Assembly: GCF_000020605.1 (NCBI RefSeq)
Contig: NC_012781.1
Span: 2,791,501-2,855,500 of the forward strand
Direction: 5' to 3'
Length of the DNA: 64,000 nucleotides
DNA from: Agathobacter rectalis ATCC 33656
GTDB lineage: Bacteria > Bacillota > Clostridia > Lachnospirales > Lachnospiraceae
Part shown: positions 43,891-51,818 of the stretch, one piece after another
How positions within the stretch are numbered: position 1 is the stretch's first letter
Layout: each line of letters opens with the position of its first letter
The notes under the pieces: generated by a model
Database searches by the model: none
Told to the model about the DNA's origin: nothing
The model's input: the letters and a program-made list of their open reading frames with translations, nothing else
Program-made: the position numbers and the translations under genes

Positions 43891-46314
43891 TCAAAACTCC
43901 AGAGTCACCTTAAACAGATCACCGTCCACAGTCAGCTCCAAAGTACCATTCATGAGCTTCATGAGACTTTCTGCAATAGACAGTCCAAGTCCGCTGCCCT
44001 CGGTATTTCGCGAGCTGTCTCCTCTGACAAAACGCTCCTTGAGCTCATCGCTTGAGATATTAAGCGGTGTAGCTGATACATTCTTGAAGGTTATGATGGC
44101 TCCGCTGTCCTTTGGAATGATGTCAATATACACTCTCGTACCCGGCTGGGCGTATTTGTTGATATTGTTCATCAGGTTATCAAACACTCTCCACAGATGT
44201 CGTCCGTCTGCCTGAATCATGACAGGTGTAACGTCATTTTTGATAATTAAATCAAGATTATTTTTCTCGAATTTTTCTTTGTATTCTCCGGCTACCTGTG
44301 ACAGCATAACAGCCGCATCCAGTTCCTCAAGTTCTACATTTATGCTGCCGGTAGATGCCTTTGACGCTTCGAGTAAATCCTGAATTAATTTTTTCAAACG
44401 TGATGACTGTCTGTCGAGAACGTCAAGATATTCGCGTACCTTCTCGTTATCTATGTCCTCCTTCTGCAACAGGTCCACATAATTGATAATCGAGGTGAGC
44501 GGTGTCTTGATATCATGCGACACATTTGTGATGAGCTCCGTCCTGAAGCGCTCGCTCTTCATTTTTTCAGAGACCGCCGCCTCTATTCCATTGCTCACAT
44601 TATTCAAATCCTCGCCATGCTTTCTGAAAAACAGCATGAGTCTTGATGTATCAACCGGCTGTGAAAAATCACCGTTTGCTATTGCCTTTGCGGCGCATCT
44701 TATCCTGTCATACTGCATGATGAATGTGATAAGCAGCGCAAGCTCTATAAGCTTTATAATAAATACAAAGCCAATAAGCTCCATGCCAAAGCCTATAAGC
44801 TCAAGCAGACATAAAAGGCCGAATGCCAGCATACTGATCAAAAACAGCGGTACATTTCTTTCTATCCATGAAAAGCCGTATCTGATTGGAGCAAATACCA
44901 TCCTGCATAGCTTTTTGACAGGCTTTAAGAAAAATCTCACAACATAGTAGCACAGTGTATGCTTCCAGAACTCATGTGCCCTGATTCTTACGTATGTTGA
45001 CAGGATTGCTTCAAGCGAAACCATGGTTGCCGCCAGACAAATGAGTGCCACCACCGGAAGCTGCTTTGTAAGTAAAAAGCCTGCCGGAAATACCATAAAG
45101 TCTGCAAACATTGTCACTCCAAGCATCACCTCATACGACAGCCTGTCATATAATCGTAATTTAATTTCTTCCGAATCCTCACGTTTTCCGGCAACTGTCA
45201 GCAGATACCCCGCTGTAATCACAAAACCAAGTATAAATATGACAAACAATACACTCAAATGAGCCTCTGTAAATTCCATGACGTCAAGTAAGCTGTCTGC
45301 CTGATTGAAGTAATCGCCCTTTTCCTGAAGCTGCTGGGGAAGCTTTGCATACACATAATAGTACTCAGGCTTATCTTCCGTTTGGGTGTATGGATAGTAC
45401 ACAATTCCGGTATCCGATATATTAAAGGTATCCGGTAAAAGCTCATAGCTCTCATTCACCTGCTCCACCACTTTTATGATTTCGTAGCTGTCATAATAAA
45501 TATCCTCATCATAATCGTAGTAAGAGCCGTCACTATCAAAGCGCGAATCGCCGTCATCACTCAGATTCATGCCACACTTTATATGATTTCCTTTTTCATC
45601 ATAGCACTTTACATTTTTCCACTCGGCAAAGCCTGTAATATCGAGTGACTGGCCTGTAAACATCTCCTCGTAGGCAAAGTAATTATTTCCATTCTCATCG
45701 GTTTTCTCAACTGCCTTATATAAGCCAAGCGAGCTGTTATCGTTAGAGCCTGTCATCACCCTCACCTTTGGAATGACATAAGCGGTACCATCATTCAGGC
45801 ACAGATAAAAGAGCCCATTTGTCTTGGAATACATGATTGAGCTGATTCTCTCACTGTTCATATTGTTTGATGCATCGTCTGACTCTTCATAGCGGCCGCT
45901 CATTGCATCCCACAGATATGATAGCCTGTTCCACTTTAAGTTCTTTGCCTTGTAGCTAAAAATATAATCCGGATTTGATATTTCATCCACACTTGAATAC
46001 ACCTTTGCTGCATCAGATTTTACATCTACCTTGTCCTCTGATGTTTCATTACTCTTTACCACTGCGGCCTGCAGATTGGTATCGTCCATCATCTGCGAAA
46101 ATGCATTGTCATCACCGGATTCATAATTGTACACCATCTGTCTGCTATAGGCTCCTGCAATATTCGCATGAATTTCATCCCTTAGCTGTGCTGTACTTTC
46201 ATAATTGTTTGTATACACTGCAACTATCGTTGTTACAACAAGCCCTGCCGCCATGACCGAGCACACTATAAATGCCGCAAGCTTAAGCCACAGATTCCTT
46301 GATATTTTTTTCAT
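43891..46314 (-). CDS. Large multi-spanning sensor histidine kinase
   Basis: The protein has about 807 residues, started at the ATG with AAGGTG 6 nt upstream rather than the GTG within that site. One N-terminal membrane helix (~14-34), an extracellular Asp/Tyr/Ser-rich domain to ~345, about six membrane segments (~350-530), then H box VSHDIKTPLTSIINYVDL (His near 600), N box DNLMNNINKYA and G box GSGLGLSIAESL. It pairs with the regulator just upstream. The layout resembles VanS-like kinases of Lachnospiraceae with unknown signals. It lies downstream of pstA but has a separate leader, so it is not clearly part of the Pst system. Confidence 0.88.
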   Translation of the reverse strand: MKKISRNLWLKLAAFIVCSVMAAGLVVTTIVAVYTNNYESTAQLRDEIHANIAGAYSRQMVYNYESGDDNAFSQMMDDTNLQAAVVKSNETSEDKVDVKSDAAKVYSSVDEISNPDYIFSYKAKNLKWNRLSYLWDAMSGRYEESDDASNNMNSERISSIMYSKTNGLFYLCLNDGTAYVIPKVRVMTGSNDNSSLGLYKAVEKTDENGNNYFAYEEMFTGQSLDITGFAEWKNVKCYDEKGNHIKCGMNLSDDGDSRFDSDGSYYDYDEDIYYDSYEIIKVVEQVNESYELLPDTFNISDTGIVYYPYTQTEDKPEYYYVYAKLPQQLQEKGDYFNQADSLLDVMEFTEAHLSVLFVIFILGFVITAGYLLTVAGKREDSEEIKLRLYDRLSYEVMLGVTMFADFMVFPAGFLLTKQLPVVALICLAATMVSLEAILSTYVRIRAHEFWKHTLCYYVVRFFLKPVKKLCRMVFAPIRYGFSWIERNVPLFLISMLAFGLLCLLELIGFGMELIGFVFIIKLIELALLITFIMQYDRIRCAAKAIANGDFSQPVDTSRLMLFFRKHGEDLNNVSNGIEAAVSEKMKSERFRTELITNVSHDIKTPLTSIINYVDLLQKEDIDNEKVREYLDVLDRQSSRLKKLIQDLLEASKASTGSINVELEELDAAVMLSQVAGEYKEKFEKNNLDLIIKNDVTPVMIQADGRHLWRVFDNLMNNINKYAQPGTRVYIDIIPKDSGAIITFKNVSATPLNISSDELKERFVRGDSSRNTEGSGLGLSIAESLMKLMNGTLELTVDGDLFKVTLEF

Positions 46315-46370
46315 ATCATTCACCTTCCATTTTATAGTGCTTCACTTGACAAACTTTATCAAGCATGCAC

Positions 46371-47060
46371 CTATTCAGCGTCAATTTTGTATCCGCGACC
46401 CCAGATGACCTTTAAGTATCTTGGCTCAGCCGGATTTATCTCAACCTTTTCTCTGAGATGGCGGATATGTACCGCCACCGTGTTTTCTGTCCCATACGGC
46501 TCATCCTTCCAGACCTTTGCATATATCTGATTTGGCGAATACACCTCGCCCGGATGCTCCATGAGAAGCTTCAAAATATCGTACTCTGTACGTGTAAGAT
46601 TTGCTGCCTCGCCATCAACTGTCACTGTCTTTGATTTGTCATCCAGCTCAATGCCGCCGATTACCAGCTTTCCTGCGCTTGTATTGCCTGCGCCAAGAAG
46701 CATGTACCTCCTGATCTGCGACTTCACCCTCGCCTGCAGCTCTACCGGGTTAAACGGTTTCGTCACATAGTCGTCTGCTCCGACCGTGAGCCCGAGTACC
46801 TTGTCAGTGTCCTCACTTTTGGCAGTGAGCAGTATGACCGGCACATTAGAGATTTTTCTGATTTCCACCATCGCCTCTATTCCGTCCATGACAGGCATCA
46901 TGATATCCATCAGGACAAGATGCACATCATTGTGTTTTACTATATCGAGCGCCTCCAGCCCGTTTCGCGCCGGGATTACCTCGTAGCCATCGCTTGTCAA
47001 ATAAATGCTGATTGCCGATACAATGTCTTTTTCATCATCACATACTAATACTTTATACAT
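46371..47060 (-). CDS. OmpR-family response regulator (VanR-like)
   Basis: The 229-residue protein has a receiver with VCDDEKDIV, acceptor Asp in LVLMDIMMPVMDGIEA and Lys in VTKPFNP, and a winged-helix domain ending VIWGRGYKIDAE. It is the partner of the large kinase that follows 56 nt later. The upstream region carries a 32-bp inverted repeat that may be its own binding site. Confidence 0.92.
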   Translation of the reverse strand: MYKVLVCDDEKDIVSAISIYLTSDGYEVIPARNGLEALDIVKHNDVHLVLMDIMMPVMDGIEAMVEIRKISNVPVILLTAKSEDTDKVLGLTVGADDYVTKPFNPVELQARVKSQIRRYMLLGAGNTSAGKLVIGGIELDDKSKTVTVDGEAANLTRTEYDILKLLMEHPGEVYSPNQIYAKVWKDEPYGTENTVAVHIRHLREKVEINPAEPRYLKVIWGRGYKIDAE

Positions 47061-47129
47061 AATTGCCTCCGGAAGTTTTATGTTGGTCTTATTGTATCAA
47101 TTGTAACATTAAAATCCAATTATGTAACA

Positions 47130-47161
47130 CATTAAGATTTGTTTAAGAAATAATCTTAATG
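47130..47161. promoter_or_regulatory. Inverted repeat upstream of the VanR-like gene
   Basis: CATTAAGATT and AATCTTAATG form perfect 10-bp arms around 12 nt. Related half-sites (TTAATGTGTTACAT, TTTAATGTTACAAT) follow toward the gene. It is a plausible autoregulatory site. Confidence 0.4.
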
Positions 47162-47167
47162 AAACTC

Positions 47168-47210
47168 AAAAGAAGCTCCGATTTACTGATATCAAATCGA
47201 AGCTTCTTTT
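47168..47210. terminator. Bidirectional terminator hairpin
   Basis: AAAAGAAGCT and AGCTTCTTTT enclose ATCG/CGAT pairs. It separates pstA from the downstream two-component pair. Confidence 0.65.
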
Positions 47211-47261
47211 CTTAGTCAGTTTATTATATTTGTTATTTACTATATTCGTTAATTTATTATT

Positions 47262-47301
47262 ATGATTAAAGGGGTAAAATACCTTTTGACCCTCATATCA
47301 T
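47262..47301. repeat. 40-nt palindromic repeat, copy C
   Basis: Same family as copies A and B (ATGATTAAAGGGGTAAAATA...CCTCATATCAT). It lies 22 nt beyond the pstA stop. Confidence 0.85.
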
Positions 47302-47322
47302 TATAATAACCGGTTGATTTGC

Positions 47323-48186
47323 TTACTTCGCCTGGAATTTCTTTGCCAGCACCTTTGTCAGGATGTTGATTAAGAATACGATTACGAGAAGCACAACCGC
47401 AATTCCAAATGCCTGGTCGAATTTTCCTTCACTTGTCGCTGCAAGGTAGAGCTTGATGGTAAGTGTTCCACCTGACTGCATTATCTTTGAGAAATAACCG
47501 CTGGCAACCTTTGGAAGCATTCCTGCACTTCCTGCCGTAAAGAGAAGTGCTGCTGACTCACCTACTATTCGGCCGATTGCAAGGATAACACCTGTGATGA
47601 TTCCCGGCATGGCTGATGGCAACAGGATGGTGCGGATGGTGTGCCATTTTCCGGCTCCAAGTCCGACTGCTCCGTGTCTGTAGCTGTCCGGTACAGTTTT
47701 AAGCGCCTCCTGTGTATTTCTTGTGATGAGAGGCAGCACCATGAGTGTCAGTGTCAGTGAGCCTGTCAGGATACTGTAGCCAAAGCCTATTGTCTGTCCG
47801 AAAAACATCATTCCGAAGAGGCCAAAGATGATTGACGGTATTCCTGCAAGTGTCTCTGTGGCAAACTCTATTGTGGATACGAGCTTACCCGGCTTTGCAT
47901 ACTCATTCAAGTACACGGCTGCTCCCACTCCTACGGGAGTTGCTATGAGCATGGTGATAATTATGATGTAAAGTGTATTGAGCAGGTTGCCCGCTATTCC
48001 TACGGTGCCTCTTAATACAGATGTCTCGCTGGTCATAAACTGCCAGTTGACCTGGCCGATTCCCCTGACAAATACATATATGATGATTCCCGCAAGCAGC
48101 ACTACCGATAATGCTGCGCACAGATATATGAAAAAATATACTACATCATCGCCTATTCTGCGACGTTTTCCATTTATACTAGTCAT
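47323..48186 (-). CDS. pstA: Phosphate ABC transporter permease PstA
   Basis: The 287-residue protein has six membrane segments and the BPD-type EAA-like loop around DSYRHGAVGLGAGKWHTIRTI. With PstC it forms the phosphate channel. Its start overlaps the pstC end by 8 nt. Confidence 0.95.
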   Translation of the reverse strand: MTSINGKRRRIGDDVVYFFIYLCAALSVVLLAGIIIYVFVRGIGQVNWQFMTSETSVLRGTVGIAGNLLNTLYIIIITMLIATPVGVGAAVYLNEYAKPGKLVSTIEFATETLAGIPSIIFGLFGMMFFGQTIGFGYSILTGSLTLTLMVLPLITRNTQEALKTVPDSYRHGAVGLGAGKWHTIRTILLPSAMPGIITGVILAIGRIVGESAALLFTAGSAGMLPKVASGYFSKIMQSGGTLTIKLYLAATSEGKFDQAFGIAVVLLVIVFLINILTKVLAKKFQAK

Positions 48187-49081
48187 TTTCCACAGCTCCT
48201 TTCTTTTTGAGTTTCATAAGGGTGAGGTTGATTATCATAATAAACACAAAAAGCACAAGACCTACTGAGAAAAGCACCTGTCTGTGAAGTCCGCTGGCGT
48301 ATCCCATCTCGCTGACGAGCTGTGTGGTAAGGAAACGCACTGAGTTGAACGGAAGTGGAAAGCTTACCGTTCCACCGGCTACCATGTTGATAGCCATCGC
48401 TTCTCCGAGCGCACGACCTATTCCGAGCACAATTCCTGTCATGATTCCTGACTTTGCTGCAGGAACCGTCACTTTAAATATTGTCTGTATCTTTGTTGCT
48501 CCAAGAGCAAGGGATGCCGCTCTCATCTGCTGTGGTACTGCCTGTATTGATGATACGCTCATGTTTATTACCGTAGGAAGAATCATGATTGCAAGCACTA
48601 TGATTGCTGCAAGCAGATTTGATCCGCCGGTAAACTGATGTGTTGCTGAGTTTGCAAAAATATGTTTCTCCAGCTTGTATAATACCGGATTAAGTATCAT
48701 AAGTCCTAAAAGTCCATAGATTACTGATGGAATGGCTGCAAGCAGCTCTACTGCCGGCTGCACTACCGCTGAGAGCTTTTTGTTTGACACCTCCGTGAGA
48801 AATACTGCCGTAAGAAGAGCAATCGGTACTCCTATGAGTATAGATACTGCTGTTCCTATGATGGATGTGAGGATTATGTACAATATTCCGTAGCTTGGGT
48901 CTGCCGCTGTCGGCGCCCATTTTGTTCCGAATAAGAGGTTTAACACTCCGACCTTGAAAAATGCCGGTGCGCCTTTAAGGAACATATAAATTGTTATTGA
49001 TAATACTGCGAATATTGCCACAACCGCACATACCGTGAATATTATTTTGGCAACATTCTCTACTATGGATTTATGTTTCAT
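48179..49081 (-). CDS. pstC: Phosphate ABC transporter permease PstC
   Basis: The 300-residue protein has six membrane segments and the permease loop QQMRAASLALGATKIQTIFKV. It is the second gene after pstS. A ~194-bp space with a hairpin separates the two. Confidence 0.95.
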   Translation of the reverse strand: MKHKSIVENVAKIIFTVCAVVAIFAVLSITIYMFLKGAPAFFKVGVLNLLFGTKWAPTAADPSYGILYIILTSIIGTAVSILIGVPIALLTAVFLTEVSNKKLSAVVQPAVELLAAIPSVIYGLLGLMILNPVLYKLEKHIFANSATHQFTGGSNLLAAIIVLAIMILPTVINMSVSSIQAVPQQMRAASLALGATKIQTIFKVTVPAAKSGIMTGIVLGIGRALGEAMAINMVAGGTVSFPLPFNSVRFLTTQLVSEMGYASGLHRQVLFSVGLVLFVFIMIINLTLMKLKKKGAVEND

Positions 49082-49099
49082 TTGATACTCCTTGTTTCA

Positions 49100-49130
49100 A
49101 AAAGTTCCCCAGGAAACCTGCCATTTCCTG
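49100..49130 (-). terminator. Attenuator-like hairpin between pstS and pstC
   Basis: CAGGAAA-tggcagg-TTTCCTG on the minus strand, followed by GGGGAACTTTTTG, 10-50 nt before pstC. Such partial terminators often let pstS be made in excess over the permease. The remainder of the gap (49140-49260) holds two copies of a GATGTCT...ATCGATGTCTGTATTT motif and nothing else that I can see. Confidence 0.5.
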
Positions 49131-49275
49131 AGGAAACCCTGTATCTTATCGATATGTATTAATACTGATGTCTAATATCGATGTCTGTATTTTGCATTAT
49201 TTTTTATACTTATACTTACTAGTGATGTCTCGCATCGATGTCTGTATTTCGTATCATTAATATGCCCGATAATTT

Positions 49276-50157
49276 CTACTGAGGGAGGATAAGGCCCACC
49301 TTCTTGATAACTGCCTGTCCCTCATCAGAGTTTACATAGTCAAACCAAGCTTTAACAATATCGTTCTGCTCGTCAATCTTGCCCTTTGTAGCCATTACGA
49401 ATGGACGAGAAAGGAGATATTTGCCTGCTACAATGTTTTCCTCTGTTGCCTCTACTCCGTCAATTTTCATTGCTGTTACTGTATCATCAAGCACGTCAAG
49501 TGAAACATATCCGATTGCTCCCGGTGTTGAGCCTACCTTTGCAAGAACTGCTCCTGTTGAGTCAAGCTCCTGTGCATATTTGCACTGATCCTTTACATCA
49601 AGAAGCTCCTCGAAGGCTCCTCTTGTACCAGAAGCTGCCTCACGGCCGATTGCTACGATTGCCTCATCTTTTCCACCAAGGTCTTTCCAGTTTGAAATCT
49701 CACCTGTGTAGATTTTCTTTAAGTCATCTGATGTAAGCTCTGTTACTGAGTTGTCCTTGTCTGTGATTACTGCGATTCCGTCAATTGCTACGATGTTTTC
49801 CTCAACGCCGTTTGCTTTCTCATCATCTGTAAGTGCTCTTGATGAATCTCCGATATCTACGCTTCCTGCTGTCACTGACTCGATTCCTGAACCAGAGCCT
49901 GTATACTCTACTGTTACTGTTACTCCAGGGTTTTTCTCCATGAATGACTCCTTGAGCGCCTCACAAAGCTTCTCCATTGAAGTACTTCCCGCAAGTGAAA
50001 GTGAACCGCTTAAGTTCTCATTTGATGTACCTTCATCTGCGCTTGTATCTGCATTGTTGTCTGCTCCGTCTGAGCCTGAGCCACATCCTGTAAATGCTGC
50101 TGTCATCATTGTTGCAGCAGTTGCTAAAACTAAAAGTTTTTTCATACGATTTTTCAT
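49276..50157 (-). CDS. pstS: Phosphate-binding lipoprotein PstS
   Basis: The 293-residue protein starts at MKNRMKKLLVLAT behind GAGGA. A lipoprotein signal with lipobox TAAFTGC (Cys25) is followed by an acidic linker and a PBP-like phosphate-binding domain with GSTSMEKLCEAL, TGSGSGIESV and GREAASGTRGAFEELL. It captures phosphate outside the membrane for PstCA. Confidence 0.95.
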   Translation of the reverse strand: MKNRMKKLLVLATAATMMTAAFTGCGSGSDGADNNADTSADEGTSNENLSGSLSLAGSTSMEKLCEALKESFMEKNPGVTVTVEYTGSGSGIESVTAGSVDIGDSSRALTDDEKANGVEENIVAIDGIAVITDKDNSVTELTSDDLKKIYTGEISNWKDLGGKDEAIVAIGREAASGTRGAFEELLDVKDQCKYAQELDSTGAVLAKVGSTPGAIGYVSLDVLDDTVTAMKIDGVEATEENIVAGKYLLSRPFVMATKGKIDEQNDIVKAWFDYVNSDEGQAVIKKVGLILPQ

Positions 50158-50214
50158 TTTAATTTCCTCTTTCATTTCTTTCTTGAATTTGTTTCTTTGT
50201 TCGTTACAACTGAT

Positions 50215-50269
50215 ATAGTAATAGGGAAATGTAAAATGCAAAATCATTAGTGTGTAAAATGCATGTAAA
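50215..50269 (-). promoter_or_regulatory. pstS promoter with PhoP-box-like repeats
   Basis: TTTACA at 50269-50264 and 50258-50253 (11 bp apart) and 50235-50230 (23 bp on), then 9 nt to TACTAT (50220-50215). The spacing is the same as at pstB. Confidence 0.7.
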
Positions 50270-50600
50270 AAAATATTTTTAATTTACTGTACGATTGTAA
50301 ATTCATATCCTCCGGTGGCTGTACATCTGTCCTGCCGGATGGTGGCTCTTTGAGCGTGGGAGTCTCTTTATTTGTACTTTCATCTGCTGTATTGCCGAAT
50401 GTATCTGTGTTTGCGTTTTCTGTATCTAAAAGATCCGGGAATGTTCCTCCGTTTCCGTCAATCAGCTTAAGGCGCGCATCCAATGCCTCGTTTATACTTA
50501 TATAGTTTGCGATGTTTATCGTGCCTACAATTGCAATAAGAACAATTGAAACTCATAACATTGCTATGGCTATAAATTTTCTTCGTAATTTTTTGAGCAT
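50247..50600 (-). pseudogene. Remnant of a histidine kinase N-terminus with in-frame TGA
   Basis: An ATG with AGGTGA upstream opens MLKKLRRKFIAIAML, then TGA (50553-50555), then VSIVLIAIVGTINIANYIS and a typical extracellular start. This looks like the first membrane helix of a sensor kinase interrupted by one stop. After about 100 residues the match ends and the frame runs into the pstS promoter. The H box and ATPase domains are absent. It begins 4 nt after the upstream gene stops, so it was once coupled to it. Confidence 0.7.
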
Positions 50601-50604
50601 TTTA

Positions 50605-51360
50605 TCACCTGCACATTTTTTCTATTTCATGTTCTACATCCATTGGGTCCAATGGACTTTCCGCTGTTTCATATGTCAATATAAGATTTTTCCCCTGATA
50701 ATATCCATTTTCGTTATATTTCAATATCTTTCGATAAGCTTTATTTCGATAATCAGGATTGTCTATCAAGCCAAGATGCTCCCACAGAATTATATCGCCA
50801 TTTTTCTTCTCAACCGTAAAATCGGGATAATAAATACCATCTGAGATTTTAATCGCCTTCTCGTACTCAAACTTTATATTATTATCATACAAGGCTGTCG
50901 CAATAATTACTTCTGATTTTGACCGCACTATAATTCCCATTTTAGTATAAAACTTGAGTGCTTCAGGGTTAGGAACCTGTGTCTTTTCATTTGTCTCTTC
51001 ATTGTCCTTCTTATCAACTGCTAAAAGTATACTTCTATAATGTTTTTGCTTCAACATTTTCTGGGCATAATCGGTTTTATATTTTTTCCGGGCCTTCCTG
51101 TTTGTCTCGAGTAGTCTGAGCTCATTTATTGTATCCTTCAAATAAAGCTCCAGATATTTTTTATTGACAAGATTTCTGATTTCTTTATCATTTTTCTTTG
51201 ATAAATACTCTCTTCTGCCATTTTTCCAAACATACCATTTAACATTTCCATCCTTTTGTGTTGGATAGATTGTTCCTTCCTCAGTGATGGTCTCCAGTCT
51301 TTGTTGAATCCCTGATATCTCACCTTCCAACCATTGGATTCTATTATCTATTGAACTTAT
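50605..51360 (-). CDS. Orphan PD-(D/E)XK nuclease-like protein, possible AUA start
   Basis: The protein has about 250 residues. A coiled/helical Lys-rich N-terminal half (~1-120) is followed by a segment typical of PD-(D/E)XK folds: SKSEVIIATALYDNN, then YYPDFTVEKK and IILWEHLGLIDNP. Here E, PD and E-x-L/H stand in the usual order, with a variant final motif. The frame is open from 51360, and a perfect AGGAGG lies 8 nt before an ATA at that position (product starting SSIDNRIQWLEGE). The first conventional candidate is an internal TTG at 51330 with no ribosome site. I do not recognise a named family. Confidence 0.65.
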   Translation of the reverse strand: MSSIDNRIQWLEGEISGIQQRLETITEEGTIYPTQKDGNVKWYVWKNGRREYLSKKNDKEIRNLVNKKYLELYLKDTINELRLLETNRKARKKYKTDYAQKMLKQKHYRSILLAVDKKDNEETNEKTQVPNPEALKFYTKMGIIVRSKSEVIIATALYDNNIKFEYEKAIKISDGIYYPDFTVEKKNGDIILWEHLGLIDNPDYRNKAYRKILKYNENGYYQGKNLILTYETAESPLDPMDVEHEIEKMCR

Positions 51361-51382
51361 TTTATTTTCCTCCTAACTCTTT

Positions 51383-51396
51383 GCATCATGTGATGC
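51383..51396. promoter_or_regulatory. Short inverted repeat before the PD-(D/E)XK gene
   Basis: GCATCA-tg-TGATGC lies 9 nt upstream of the AGGAGG of the nuclease-like gene and could be an operator. Confidence 0.35.
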
Positions 51397-51511
51397 CAGT
51401 ATTTTCTAAATAAAAAGACAAAAAAAGTGAATTTTCAGAAAAAATAAAAATAATTATTGCTCAAGATTCATAGGTGCCCCTGCCATATGGAAACATTTCT
51501 ACCCAAATATT
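51397..51511. other. AT-rich spacer, no gene
   Basis: The stretch holds A/T runs only. On the minus strand a 20-codon frame ending ...MFPYGRGTYES-stop begins at the edge of the hairpin block. It has no start codon and could be the tail of a lost gene. Confidence 0.4.
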
Positions 51512-51727
51512 ATGATTAAAGGTTCAAAAGGTATCATCGATGCACGCTTGCATGCAATTCGATGTATACCTTAGTGACCCGCACTACACCGAGAAAGTAG
51601 CAATTTGCTGCGGGGACGCAGAAAATTAGCGGATTTCGAGGTGTAGTCAGATTACGGGAATGCGTAGCATGTAGCAATCTGATTAATCATAAATGAGGGG
51701 CAAAATACCTTTTGCCCCTCATATCAT
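51512..51727. repeat. Composite structured element flanked by 40-nt palindrome sequences
   Basis: The left edge is the first half of the 40-nt repeat (ATGATTAAAGGTTCAAAAGG), the right edge a full unit (51688-51727). Between them are three hairpins in tandem: GGTAT/ATACC with CATCGA/TCGATG (~51530-51572), a long stem from ACTACACC to GGTGTAGT with inner CTGCG-ggga-CGCAG (~51582-51650), and CAGATT/AATCTG with ATGC/GCAT (~51649-51684). No ORF is present. Confidence 0.75.
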
Positions 51728-51752
51728 TATTATCTTGTATGAATAAAATAAA

Positions 51753-51818
51753 CTATGCATTATTGCTTTCTATGAATGAAATAAACTATGCATTATTGCT
51801 TTCTATGAATGAAATAAA
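51753..51818 (-). repeat. 33-bp tandem repeat: duplicated 3' end of the EAL gene
   Basis: The gene ends TTTATTTCATTCATAGAAAG...TAG. Two further 33-bp units with the same sequence (F-I-S-F-I-E-S-N-N-A-stop in frame) follow, then a degenerate third (51728-51752). Confidence 0.9.

Noticed and set aside
51512-51727. tRNA-like or riboswitch structure
   Set aside because: The three hairpins do not match a tRNA cloverleaf or any riboswitch core I know.
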